This document shows, in pieces, positions 17,697 to 27,600 of a DNA stretch of 64,000 nucleotides; within the stretch, counting starts at the first letter, position 1; every line of letters begins with the position of its first letter. The stretch spans positions 1 to 64,000 of the forward strand of contig JAIBBK010000006.1 in NCBI GenBank assembly GCA_019694675.1, in the 5' to 3' direction. Source of the stretch: Ignavibacteria bacterium (lineage in GTDB: Bacteria > Bacteroidota > Ignavibacteria > Tepidaquicellales > Tepidaquicellaceae). The position numbers and the translations under genes were made by a program. Below the pieces are notes generated by a model, which saw only the letters and a list, made by a program, of their open reading frames with translations, searched no databases and was not told the origin of the DNA.

Positions 17697-18262
17697 AAAT
17701 CGATTTTGTGAACAACCAAAATAACCGAATTACTCTTGAGATGCAATCCTAAGATTTCTCTTTATCGGCAATACGTACCACATCTGTCCAAAACGTTTTA
17801 CTTGGAAAGAAGATGGGTCGAATTAACCTCATAGAATAAAATTATTTCCGCTTTCTTTTGAACCCTTCGGCAAGCTCAGGGCAGGCTAAAGAAAGCTCCA
17901 AAGAAAAATCGTCCGCCCGCCTGCGAAGAGTGTTCAAGTTTAGTATTCTTCCGGCAGGCTCACGCCTTCGCTCACAATTTCTTAACGGCAATTATGCTGA
18001 TGTCTGTCCGCCGTCTCTTGCTTCAAGTGTACCGTTACTTGACAGGCGGACGGGTCATTCCTGCGACATTCGGAAAAGTGTTTGATATCGATCTGTTTTC
18101 ATAGCTCTCTCTTCTTTATGAAGATGTTTTGGACGGCATTGCAATACGTAAGGTCCATCGATTTCAAAACAGACTCCGGAAGAGTGAATTCTAAAAGTGA
18201 CAAGCGCTGAGTTGCTGAGACCTCTTTAACTCACTTCGAGCGGCCTCAGATTATCTGCAGGC
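17697..18262. other. 566-nt gap with a degenerate dispersed-repeat-like segment
   Basis: No convincing gene. The part nearest rplM is AT-rich and probably holds the ribosomal operon promoter. At about 17865-18065 lies a GC-richer stretch containing CCTTCGGCAAGCTCAGG, 'GGCAGGCTCACGCC', 'CCGCCCGCCTGCGAAG' and 'GACAGGCGGACGGG'. These words resemble an extragenic repeat family that, from memory, recurs in many environmental bacterial genomes (often mistranslated as 'PSASSGQA'). The small frames here look spurious. Confidence 0.45.
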
Positions 18263-19942
18263 TTATCTCTTCTTATCAAATCCGGTGATGGCGACAACTG
18301 CAGGTCTGGGAATGTCATCTCCGAAATTCGGCCACCTGCTCGTAGGCTCGTCCCGGGAAAGCGAATCTTCTCCCGGATGCTGGATCGAAAGAAACAAAGT
18401 AGATCCATCGGGAGTGAAATTTGCTCCGCACATTTCACAGCCCAAAGGTCCGGCAGCAAACCTGAAGGCCTTTCCTCTGTGTTCCCCGGAAGTGGGAAAC
18501 ATGAACAGCGAGTTGTTCTTGAACGGCCGCTGTTCCTCCTTGTTCAGTCTCTTCTCCGAAACGTCGCAGAGAACCCAAAGATTGCCATCCTTGTCAAAGT
18601 TCAGATTGTCAGGACATGAGAAACCTGCCGCCGCGCCGCCTGTTGCAAACACTTCCCATGTGAATCCGGTGCTCTCGGGATTTCCACCCTCCTCAACCAT
18701 TCTGACAATGCTTCCAAAGTAATCGTCCTTTGTCGAGTTGTTTGTGAAGGTTACAAACAGTGATCCGTCAACCGGACTGATCTCAATGTCTTCCGGGCGG
18801 TTGCACTCTGTGCCGCCCGCAAGCCTTGCGGCCTTGTCGCAGTTAATGAGCACTTCCGCCTGCGATGAGAACTCTTTCCCAAGCGTATCATTTGCGGAAT
18901 GATCGAGCAATATCCACTTTCCGTTTTCAAAATCTGCAACATACAGATCACCCTCATCCAGGATACCAAAGTTGTTCTTCCTTTCATTCCGGTCGTAAGG
19001 ATCTTTTGATATGAATTTATAAACGCATTCATTCACTTTGTCATCGCCCATGTAAGCAACAACCTTGCCTGAAGGTCCGATCGCAATTGCCACATTCTCA
19101 TGCCTGAATCTTCCGAGAGATGTCCGCTTAACCGGAACGCTTGCCTTATCGAACGGATCAACTTCCACCACCCAGCCGTAATGATTGATGTTATATTCCT
19201 TCTCGAAATCATTCCATCTGTAAAAATCCGGATACTCTGAAGAATAATAATCCTGAAAATTCTCCTCGGCACTGAGCACAGTTCCCCAGGGAGTGAGGCC
19301 GCCGCTGCAATTTGCAAGAGTGCCGCGCGCAAATCCGGAAGCTCCCATGAGCTGACTCTCAGCCGCCTTGCCCGAGATGCGGACAGGCGTATCTGCATCA
19401 ACGCGCCTGTTGTAAAAGGCGTCGTCAACAAACCTCCAGTCTCCGTTCATTCTCTTCACCCTGAAAATGCTGAACCCTACCGATCTCTTCTCTCTGCTAA
19501 CTTCTTCGGGAGTCTTCACTCTGTTTCTTTTGAAATCGTCAATCGTGTAATTGTTTATGAAAAGCGGTGACGGATATTCGTGATTGACAAACAGAAGTCC
19601 GTCTTCGGAATTGTTTCCGCCTTCGGGCAGGTCAATAGGCAGGTACTGAGTGAAGTCGTTGTTGAATCCGTAATCCTCCTCCTTTGATATACTGTCTCCC
19701 CACTTCCTTATTATCGTGTAGCGAAATCCTTCCGGCAGTATGAGTTCATCCTTGTCAGACGGGTCAATCGGAGTGAAGAAGACCTGCCCCGTCTCTCCTT
19801 TTGACCCGGCAGCACCAAGCCGTTCGTAAAACTCACCCGGTATGACTGATGCCGCGGCAATGAATGCAGATGCTTTTCCGGCGCGCTTCAGGAGCTCGCG
19901 TCTTGATATCCTTTCCGATATTAGTGTTTCCAGCTTTTTCAT
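18263..19942 (-). CDS. PhoX/DUF839-family protein (predicted Tat-exported alkaline phosphatase-like)
   Basis: 559 residues. The N-terminus has a twin-arginine motif 'SRRELLKRAG' followed by a hydrophobic segment, indicating Tat export folded with cofactor. Family segments: 'LPEGFRYTIIRKWGD', 'DGLLFVNHEYPSP', 'NCSGGLTPWGTVLSAEENFQ', 'YGWVVEVDPFD', 'GRFRHENVAIAI', 'VAYMGDDKVNECVYKFIS', 'NRPEDIEISPVDGSLFVT' and 'CPDNLNFDKDGNLW'. PhoX enzymes are Ca/Fe phosphatases; activity here is inferred. ATG at 19942 is preferred over an upstream TTG at 19948. It is the only strong Tat signal noticed. Confidence 0.82.
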   Translation of the reverse strand: MKKLETLISERISRRELLKRAGKASAFIAAASVIPGEFYERLGAAGSKGETGQVFFTPIDPSDKDELILPEGFRYTIIRKWGDSISKEEDYGFNNDFTQYLPIDLPEGGNNSEDGLLFVNHEYPSPLFINNYTIDDFKRNRVKTPEEVSREKRSVGFSIFRVKRMNGDWRFVDDAFYNRRVDADTPVRISGKAAESQLMGASGFARGTLANCSGGLTPWGTVLSAEENFQDYYSSEYPDFYRWNDFEKEYNINHYGWVVEVDPFDKASVPVKRTSLGRFRHENVAIAIGPSGKVVAYMGDDKVNECVYKFISKDPYDRNERKNNFGILDEGDLYVADFENGKWILLDHSANDTLGKEFSSQAEVLINCDKAARLAGGTECNRPEDIEISPVDGSLFVTFTNNSTKDDYFGSIVRMVEEGGNPESTGFTWEVFATGGAAAGFSCPDNLNFDKDGNLWVLCDVSEKRLNKEEQRPFKNNSLFMFPTSGEHRGKAFRFAAGPLGCEMCGANFTPDGSTLFLSIQHPGEDSLSRDEPTSRWPNFGDDIPRPAVVAITGFDKKR

Positions 19943-20016
19943 ACACAAATTTACGAAACGAGCCGGAAACTATCTTCATCCGAATATCAACATTTGATTA
20001 AGCCGAAGGATGATGG

Positions 20017-20054
20017 AAAGGGCATATCAGAAAGCCGGTTCTGACATGCCCTTT
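20017..20054 (-). terminator. Strong hairpin downstream of the Asp-box/dockerin-like gene
   Basis: A 9-bp outer stem (AAAGGGCAT with ATGCCCTTT) continues into a 6-bp inner stem (TCAGAA with TTCTGA), broken by one mismatch, with a ~6-nt loop. It lies between two minus-strand genes, ~97 nt after the stop of the 20151 gene. There is no long T-run on either side, so it is a probable but not certain terminator. Confidence 0.5.
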
Positions 20055-20150
20055 GAATTTACTGCAGATCTTCCTCACATTCTTCTCGCGATCCCACGTG
20101 CAAAAGGACCGATCTCAGGAAAAGAAGATCCTGCATCACATGGTTGTTTC

Positions 20151-22976
20151 TTACGGCCTGATCAATGAGATAAAGTTGTATGCGTTGTTTTCAACAATGA
20201 GCTGGTCTGATCCGTCAACAAAGTCATCTCCGTTAAGGTCTGTGGACAGATAGCCCGAACTTACTTTGTAAGCATCATTGTCTACGAGCTGTGCATCGGA
20301 TGCGTCAATTGTTCCGTCTCTGTTCACATCTCCGCCGAAAATTCCGTATTCAGCAGGCGAACGGTCAAGCTCTTTCAGGTTGTTTCCGTAAGCCTGGCTG
20401 TCATCCGTAGTGAAGTCATAGGAAGCAGAGAAATTGCTGAATGAAATTGTATTCGCACTCCACGTCTCCAGGCCGTTTCTGTGGATCAACTGAACATAGT
20501 AGTTTGTGGATGATTGTGCATAGAAGAAACTCAGATCAACAGAACCGTTGGAAGAGATCACACCAGCAGCAGAGTCCACAACATTGTAAGGCGAAACTGC
20601 ACTTCGCAGGTACACTCTTATTGTATCTTCAGCGGTTTGGTTAATTGCCGGATTATAGAATCCCTGAACCAGGCAATTAAGTGAAAGCGTGTTTACCGGA
20701 TCATCGCCTGCAATGTCGCGCAGATAGAATGATCTTCCGTAAGTTCCTGCAACAACATAGAACTTACCGTTCTCGAAAGTGCTGTCTATCCATTTCATCT
20801 CGGTCACAATCGCAGCTTCAGGCATTCCGTTGTTCCACCTGATCCACTGCTGTCCGCCGTTTGTTGTCTTGTAGCAACCCATTTCCGTTCCGAGATAAAG
20901 AAGATTATCATTGGAAGGATGAGGGATCAGATCTCCCACGGGAACATTCGGTAGGTTGCCTGAAATATTGGTCCAGTTTACACCCCTGTTAGTTGTCTTG
21001 AAAACCTTGTTGCCGGCGGAAGTGCCGGTCATAAGCGCATAGGCCTTTGTTGTACTGGAGATATGGGCTGCGACTGTATTTACTTTCAGCCCGGAAGGCA
21101 AACCGGTTGATCTTTCATACCAGGTTCCGTTGTCATACACCCTTAACCTCTGTCCTGCTGATGAAGATGCAAGGCTTGCATAAACAACAGCATCAGAAAA
21201 CAGCGACTCCTTTGTTACGGTCAGATTTTCAACCTCCACAGGGAACGCGGTTGGGTTGAGCTTAGTCCAGCTTCCCGCCTGATTCGCAGAATAGTAAACG
21301 TAGTTTCCTGAATTTGTATAAAGCGTTATAGGCGATGTCCTGTCGCTCCTCATCTTTGTGTACCATGTATCCGCCGGATCAACCCCGTTGTGCGTTGTAT
21401 CCCAGCTAAGCCCTCTGTCAGTTGATTTGTATCTTCTGAATTTCCAGTTACCGTTGTAAGCTCCGGCAGTTCCGTAAATGTAAAGAGAGTTGAAGGGGTC
21501 AATTGCCACGCCGCCGCCGTCTCCTCCATATGTAAATATCCACGAATTGCCGCCGTCCGTAGAGCCGGTGAATCCGTTATCCTGAGAGCCGCCGTAAATA
21601 ACTCCCCTGTTGCTGACGCCCACATCGAAGTTTACATACTGAGTGATTGGAAAGACGTTAAGTGAATTTGAAAAAGTTACACCCTGATCCGCTGAAACTG
21701 CAATCCCTCCATCATTACCAATGTAAACTGACTGGCCGTCATCAGTCCACTCAACCACATGCTGGTCTGCATGAATGTTGTCGCTCACCAGTTTGGTCCA
21801 TGAAGTACCGCTGTTCGTTGTCCTCCACATTCTGACCCCGCCAAGCAGTGCAATGTTTGAATTAGCAGGGCATACTCCCACTACATTGTTATACCAGCCC
21901 TGGGCGCCGTAAATGTTCTCAGGCGGTGAAACATCTGTCCATGATGAGCCGTCATTTGTGGAGACGTAAACACCCAGCATTGTATTGTCGCTGTTCTTTG
22001 ATATTGCGGCATAGACTTTGTTAGTGTTGCTTGTTCCGATAGCAAGCGAGATCCTTCCGATGTCGCTTGCAGGCAGGCCGGGTGAAGTCTGCTTCGTCCA
22101 GTTGACACCGTTGTTGGTTGATTTGTAAATACCGTCTGACCATTTGCCGGCATAAATGATGTTGGTGTTGACAGAGTTGACTGCAATGTCGGAGATCTCT
22201 CCCGTGAGAGTTCTTGACCAGTTGTAGCCGTTATCGGTTGACCTGTAATAACCAGCGGTAGTTGCCGCGTGAACTCTGTTACTGACATTGTCATCATATC
22301 TGACCCTGTAAAACGCTGACGGTTCGGGGCTGAGGGTGATCTTCGTCCAGTTACTGCCCGAATTGGAAGACCTGTACAACCCTGTACCAGTTCTTCTTCT
22401 CGGCTCTCCTGTTCCCAGAATAATTGTGCTTGCGTTGCCGGGCATTGTGGAAAAAGATCCGCATGCAAGACTGCTCATATCTTCGTTAAGGCAATAAGGA
22501 ATGACCCAGAAATAACTCCACAGTCCTCCGGATGCAGCTGCAACGATCGGATTTGCGGAATTACCTACTTCAATATCGCGCACCCTGCCGGTGAATCGTC
22601 CGGTTGTTGTCGGAACATCGCTTCCATACGGTCCCCAGAGTCTCCAGGCATTTACATCGTCTTCAGTTGTCTTCGGTTCAGACGGCATTGCTTCAATCTC
22701 GTTCCAGATGCTTTCAAGCTGATCTTGCTCAAGCAGGGCTCCGCCCGGATAATGCCATCTCTCAAAGTAGTATTTCTCCATCTCCGGCCCCGAACGCTTC
22801 TCCGCTATGACAGGGAGGTCGTAACGGCCTTCATCGAATTTCATATGCCCGTATATGTCCGCAGGTGCACCATCTCCGTGATCTGCCTGAATTTCATTTT
22901 CATTTGTGCTTCCGCTCCCCGATATGAAAATGTACAGAAGCAGAATTGAAATTACTGACACTGTCTTCATTATCAT
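20151..22976 (-). CDS. Secreted Asp-box/VPS10-like repeat protein with C-terminal dockerin-like tail
   Basis: About 941 residues. The frame is open to 23075, but ATG at 22976 or 22970 (MKTVSVISILLLYIF, a signal peptide) fits export and lies just downstream of a promoter-like box. The body holds about ten Asp-box motifs of the type 'YRSSNSGSNWTKI', 'YKSTNNGVNWTKQ' and 'FKTTNRGVNWTNI', forming a beta-propeller as in sortilin/BNR proteins. The last ~180 residues are a beta-rich segment ('YVQLIHRNGLETWS') plus two calcium-loop repeats ('GDVNRDGTIDASD', 'TDLNGDDFVDGSD'), ending 'NFISLIRP'. Its ligand is unknown. It is divergent from the helical protein at 23116; the same tail occurs in four other window genes. 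Confidence 0.85.
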   Translation of the reverse strand: MIMKTVSVISILLLYIFISGSGSTNENEIQADHGDGAPADIYGHMKFDEGRYDLPVIAEKRSGPEMEKYYFERWHYPGGALLEQDQLESIWNEIEAMPSEPKTTEDDVNAWRLWGPYGSDVPTTTGRFTGRVRDIEVGNSANPIVAAASGGLWSYFWVIPYCLNEDMSSLACGSFSTMPGNASTIILGTGEPRRRTGTGLYRSSNSGSNWTKITLSPEPSAFYRVRYDDNVSNRVHAATTAGYYRSTDNGYNWSRTLTGEISDIAVNSVNTNIIYAGKWSDGIYKSTNNGVNWTKQTSPGLPASDIGRISLAIGTSNTNKVYAAISKNSDNTMLGVYVSTNDGSSWTDVSPPENIYGAQGWYNNVVGVCPANSNIALLGGVRMWRTTNSGTSWTKLVSDNIHADQHVVEWTDDGQSVYIGNDGGIAVSADQGVTFSNSLNVFPITQYVNFDVGVSNRGVIYGGSQDNGFTGSTDGGNSWIFTYGGDGGGVAIDPFNSLYIYGTAGAYNGNWKFRRYKSTDRGLSWDTTHNGVDPADTWYTKMRSDRTSPITLYTNSGNYVYYSANQAGSWTKLNPTAFPVEVENLTVTKESLFSDAVVYASLASSSAGQRLRVYDNGTWYERSTGLPSGLKVNTVAAHISSTTKAYALMTGTSAGNKVFKTTNRGVNWTNISGNLPNVPVGDLIPHPSNDNLLYLGTEMGCYKTTNGGQQWIRWNNGMPEAAIVTEMKWIDSTFENGKFYVVAGTYGRSFYLRDIAGDDPVNTLSLNCLVQGFYNPAINQTAEDTIRVYLRSAVSPYNVVDSAAGVISSNGSVDLSFFYAQSSTNYYVQLIHRNGLETWSANTISFSNFSASYDFTTDDSQAYGNNLKELDRSPAEYGIFGGDVNRDGTIDASDAQLVDNDAYKVSSGYLSTDLNGDDFVDGSDQLIVENNAYNFISLIRP

Positions 22977-22993
22977 GCTGTTTGATTTTTTTG

Positions 22994-23023
22994 CAAATCT
23001 ACTCAGCTTTTTCAAAGTGCAAA
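22994..23023 (-). promoter_or_regulatory. Bacteroidota-type promoter candidate for the 20151-22976 gene
   Basis: On the minus strand the -7 box TAGATTTG (22994-23001) matches TAnnTTTG exactly, and TTTG (23020-23023) lies 18 nt further upstream as the -33 box. The -7 box ends 18-24 nt before the candidate ATG codons. Spacing and sequence match the consensus known from Bacteroides sigma factors. Confidence 0.5.
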
Positions 23024-23115
23024 AGCAAATCTTTGGTAAAGAGTAATCACAAAAATCAGTGTCAATTCTTTGCATTACCTGCTATTTTGTTTAATAACGG
23101 GAAAAATCAGAAGGA

Positions 23116-24615
23116 ATGCCAAACTCGAAAAGTAATCACGGATCTGCTCCTAAAAAGGGCAAGCTCTATGCAATACTGCGTGCACTTGAAAGGGACGAGA
23201 TGAGGAGATTTGTTGATTTTGTGAACTCGCCGTATTTCAACAAGAACAGGTCTGTTGCCAGACTGCTTAAGGAGATCCTTCGTCAGGCGCCGGATTATCC
23301 TGAGAGATCATTAAGCAATGAATCACTTTATGCAAAGATCTTCGGCAATGAGAAGTTCAATAATCAGGTCATGAAAAATATGATCTCAAAGCTTACAAGA
23401 CTTGCTATGGAATTCATGTATCACCTTCCGCGAAGCAACAAAGAATTCTACTTGAAGATCAGCACACTTCGTGAATTCAATAACAGGAAACTCGGAAAGA
23501 TATTCAGCGAAGAGGAGGCGAAGCTGAGCCGCGAGCTTGGCGTATTCAATGAGCACCCCCAGCTGCAGCTTCAATTACAGCTCCTTCTGAAGAACGAGAT
23601 CATGGAGAATCTGATCAGCTCAGGGAAACAGCTACACACTGCCGGGCATTTTCTGGATGCGGGAAACTATCTTACCACTTACTTTGTGATAGCAATGAGA
23701 GACATTCTCCTGAACACCGAAGTGAACAGGTTTTCATTCAACATCAGGCCGCCAAGGAACATCGCGGAATCATTCTTTGACAGCATTGATTTTGAAGGAT
23801 TCTTTGAGAGGACAAGAACGATAGAAGACGAGTTTGTCAAAAAGATCATGACTTATTATTACACTCTTAAGATCAACACCGAACCTGATGATGAAGATAC
23901 CTACAGGAAATTCAAGAAGATCCTGTACAACAATCCCGGGATTTACAGCAAGCCCGAACTTCACTCCCTCTTCAGGTCGATCGAATCATACTGCGCCCGG
24001 AAGGTCAATGCCGGAAGAAGAGATTACTATAAGGAAATGTTTGACTGTTACAATTTTCAGATGAAGAACGGCTTCTACAAAATTGACAGATCCGTCCCTT
24101 TGACCGGCATCAGATTCAGGAACACATATCTGACGGCGCTTAGATCGGGGAAAACAAAGTGGGCACTGGATTTCATTTCTGAGTTCGAAAACGAGATCAT
24201 AAGGCAGGGCGGAAGAAATGTCGTTGACATGGCTTATTCACATTGCCTTTTTGAAGAAGGAGAATACGAAAAGGCATTGCAAAAACTCAGCAAGATCAGG
24301 ACAAGCGAGCTATACCTTAAATTTGACGTTAGAAACATTGCGCTGATGTGTCATTACGAACTTGGAAATACAGAGACTGTATTGTCACAGTCGAAATCAT
24401 ATCTGCAATTCATAAGAAACAACAAGGACCTGCCCGCTGACTATGCAGAGAAGTCTCTCAGGTTTGCGGCGTGTCTTCAGAGTCTTGTATTTCAAAAAGA
24501 GAAGAATGACCTCAGCGGACTGGAAGGTCTTTTGAATGAGGCTTGCGGATATGCAATAGACAGGAAGATGGACTGGATCGTAGAAAAGATTCGGGGGACG
24601 CTGGAAGCACGGTAA
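23116..24615 (+). CDS. Uncharacterised helical protein, paralog 1 of 3 (SPYFN family)
   Basis: 499 residues, no signal peptide or membrane segment, strongly helical and charged: a cytoplasmic protein of unknown function. The N-terminus has 'RRFVDFVNSPYFNKN' (residues ~30-44), shared with the proteins at 35400 and 48753 as FxxF[VL][ND]SPY[FH]N. Near residue ~390 a TPR-like helix pair 'LFEEGEYEKALQKLSKI' aligns with 'CFEKGLFDQSLKLLSSV' and 'LYQDGKLSDALEELSRI' of the paralogs. ATG start. It is flanked on both sides by secreted proteins carrying the same dockerin-like tail (divergent 20151, convergent 24672). I do not recognise a described function. Similar proteins exist, from memory, in other Bacteroidota as hypothetical proteins. 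Confidence 0.85.
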   Translation: MPNSKSNHGSAPKKGKLYAILRALERDEMRRFVDFVNSPYFNKNRSVARLLKEILRQAPDYPERSLSNESLYAKIFGNEKFNNQVMKNMISKLTRLAMEFMYHLPRSNKEFYLKISTLREFNNRKLGKIFSEEEAKLSRELGVFNEHPQLQLQLQLLLKNEIMENLISSGKQLHTAGHFLDAGNYLTTYFVIAMRDILLNTEVNRFSFNIRPPRNIAESFFDSIDFEGFFERTRTIEDEFVKKIMTYYYTLKINTEPDDEDTYRKFKKILYNNPGIYSKPELHSLFRSIESYCARKVNAGRRDYYKEMFDCYNFQMKNGFYKIDRSVPLTGIRFRNTYLTALRSGKTKWALDFISEFENEIIRQGGRNVVDMAYSHCLFEEGEYEKALQKLSKIRTSELYLKFDVRNIALMCHYELGNTETVLSQSKSYLQFIRNNKDLPADYAEKSLRFAACLQSLVFQKEKNDLSGLEGLLNEACGYAIDRKMDWIVEKIRGTLEAR

Positions 24616-24664
24616 GTCAGCGTGCGGAACGGGACACGCAGTATCCCGTTCCGAACTGACTTTT
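24614..24664. terminator. Bidirectional terminator between convergent genes
   Basis: Outer stem AGTCAG/CTGACT and a perfect 10-bp inner stem CGGAACGGGA/TCCCGTTCCG (24625-24634 with 24644-24653) around a 9-nt loop, followed by TTTT on the plus strand. It starts in the stop codon of the 23116 gene and ends 8 nt before the stop of the 24672 gene. Confidence 0.8.
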
Positions 24665-24671
24665 GAAGAAC

Positions 24672-27600
24672 TTACGGCCGGATCACAGAAATGAAATTAG
24701 CCGCATTATTGTCGGCTATCAGTGCGTCTGTTGCATCCACAAACCTGTCGCCGTTCAGGTCTGCCAATACATACCCGGTCACAAATGCAGCCGCATCGTT
24801 ATCAATTCCGGCAACGTCTGTTGCATCTATGGTTCCGTCTTTGTTGATCTCGCCGCTGTAAACTGCATACCTGACAGGCGACGCATCCACCTGGATAATA
24901 TTACTTCCGAATGCCTGTGTTGCCGCGGTTGTAAAATTGTAACTGAATGCAACACCTCTTGTGTAAGATTCACCTCCGGATCTGCTCCACGTTTCAAGGC
25001 AGTTCCTGTGCTTTACCTGCACGTAGTAAGTTCCCGTTACAGCATTTGCGAAAGTTACGGAAACAGCGAGCGATACAGAATCAAGAATGCCTTTGGCCGA
25101 ATCTACAACAGCATACGGCGAAGAAGTGCTTCGCAGATATATACTTACGGTATCCTTTGCTGAAAGCTGATTCGTCGAGGAGTTGTAGAATCCCTGCGGA
25201 GCAAGCGTAATAGTTGCAGGTACGGGAGATGATGCATTGACAACGCAGACCGAATCAACATAGAGATTGTTCCCGTAGCCGCTTCTTGCCCTGAACCTGA
25301 TTTTGTTAGTACCGGCAGGCAGGGCATATTTCTTTGTTGCCCACTGTGCACTGGTAGGAGTGAATGCCGACCCGAGAGCTGTTCTTGTGTTAAGAGTTCC
25401 GTTGACATTGTTTCCCCATAATCTTACAAGTGTTGTATAAGTCGTTCCGCCGTTTGTGGAAGAAAGGATCTCGAGAGAGTCCGTACTGCCGTCTGTGTAA
25501 GGTGCATAAGCATGGTCGAATTTCAGCGAATCGCCTGCGACGGATGCTTCAAATATTTTTGTTGCAAGAATTTCCGTAGTGCCTGCCGCGGCATTCCAGT
25601 AATCAAACTTGGCAGAGCCGGAACCTATCCCGTAACTGCTTACCGCGTTTCTTGTCCAGTACGTTGACGAAGGCTCGAACGCCCAGCCCGACGGCGGGAA
25701 TGTAGTTGAGGTAAATCCCTCGCAAAGCTTATTGTCTATTATTGCAAAGTTGTACTGAACTGTAGAGTCTTTTTCATGTCCGGCTGAATTGTTCTGAGCA
25801 AAGATCTTATAATAGATCCTGTCTCCTACGACCACATCAGAATTAAGCGAATTGAATGCCGCGGAGTAATTGTTACCTGATGTATTTATCAGTTTGAACT
25901 GCTTTGTGTTTGCAGTAGAGTTCCTGTACCAAACAACCCACACCGAATCAAGCGGATAGATTGATGACACAGCCGCATTCACACTCACTGGCCATGCCGA
26001 CTTCAGCTGATCAGATATCGGAGTGTGCGAGATCGCCGGCAGGCTTGTGTTTGAGATCGTGAAGTTAACGTTTGATATGTCGAAGAATATGTTGCCCGCT
26101 GCTTCAACTCTGATCCTTGCTGTTGAAGTGTTGACTCCGGGCAAAGTCACAAGCTGTGATCCGTCATTTGGAGTATTTGAGGCAAGTGTATAGGCATAGG
26201 TATTCCCTCCGTCTACGGACAGTTTTATGTTAACGTTTGCACAGCTTACGGGAGATGCAGTTGTATTGGCAACATTCCATGTTACAGTCTGCTGAATTGA
26301 GCTGTTCCAGTTCACCGCCGTGTTTGGCGAGGTTACGGTGAACGGGCCGGCCGCAGAACTGACGCTGAATGCAACGGTTCCGACACCGATTCCGCCACCC
26401 CCGGGGTTATTGTCTCTGACTGTCATCTTGAATGTAAGCGACCTTGTATAAGTCGGAAGTATCTCGCCGATAGTCTGTGTATTGTTCAGTAGATCCGACA
26501 ACTTCGGAAATGTCCTTGTCGGAGTGGTTACCGGTTCAAACGACCGAAATATCGGTGCATTTCCGGAAGGGCTGTTGGGAGAACCGGACGGCCCGAGATC
26601 AAACTCTTCCCAGATATATGTAAGAGTGCCCGGATTGTTCACGTCAGTTGCCGAACCGGTAAGCTGAAACGGCGTGCTTACGGGAATCGTGAATCCTCCT
26701 GACGGCACGGTAACCGAAGGCGGCGTATTGCCTGTTGAAGTTGTAACCGGACAACTGTTACCCGAGCCGCTTTGAGTGTAGTTTGCAATTTCCGTTATAC
26801 TGCCGGTATGAAAGAGGTCATCGCTGTGCGGCTGAAGGTCGTCCGAGCCGCAGATCCCCGCGTAACCCATGATCGTACTTGCACTGCCGGGTTCCCAGGC
26901 AGTGGAGGCGTTCCTGTTGCCACCGCCGCAACTGCTCGTAACGCTGTTAAATGTGTGATTTGCGCCGAACTGATGGCCCATTTCATGAGCAACATAGTCA
27001 ATATCGTACGGATCGCCGATCGGAGCCGGAGAGCCCGTCACGCCTCTGGCTTTGTTGCCTCCGACACACACAACGCCAAGTCCGGCAACTCCACCGCCGC
27101 CTGTGCTGAATACATGCCCGATGTCATAATTTCCAGAACCTATCACTGCATCAAGATTGGTCTGATTCTGCGAAAGCATTGTAACACCGTTATTGTTTGT
27201 GTACGGATCTGTTGAAGAATTTGTGTAAACAATGCTGGTGTTATTTGCTACAAGCGTCATTCTGACGGACACATCCTTTTCATATACGCCGTTCACGCGG
27301 TTAATTGAAGTCACGATAGCAGCCTGCCCGAGAGCGACCGTTCCTCCGTGAAACGCAGTGTATTCGCCTGTCGCCGCGCAGGCAAGCCTGTAAGTCCTAA
27401 GCTGTTCGCCGGTCGCGTCAAGTTCGCGAATGAGTTCGCGCTGTGAGGATGATTCATTGACAAGGCATTCCCAGCTGTCGCCTGCCTTAAGTTGTGACTT
27501 GTAGTATGTGATGTAAACAATCTTCTCCTGCGAGCTGTACGGATCAATGAAGAATGTTCCGTTCGGTGTAAGCACCATAGCATGGAATCCTTGTTCAGTA

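Noticed and set aside
17858..18085. 75-residue plus-strand frame
   Set aside because: Its 'PSASSGQA' start is the translation of a repeat-like sequence, so it is not a real gene.
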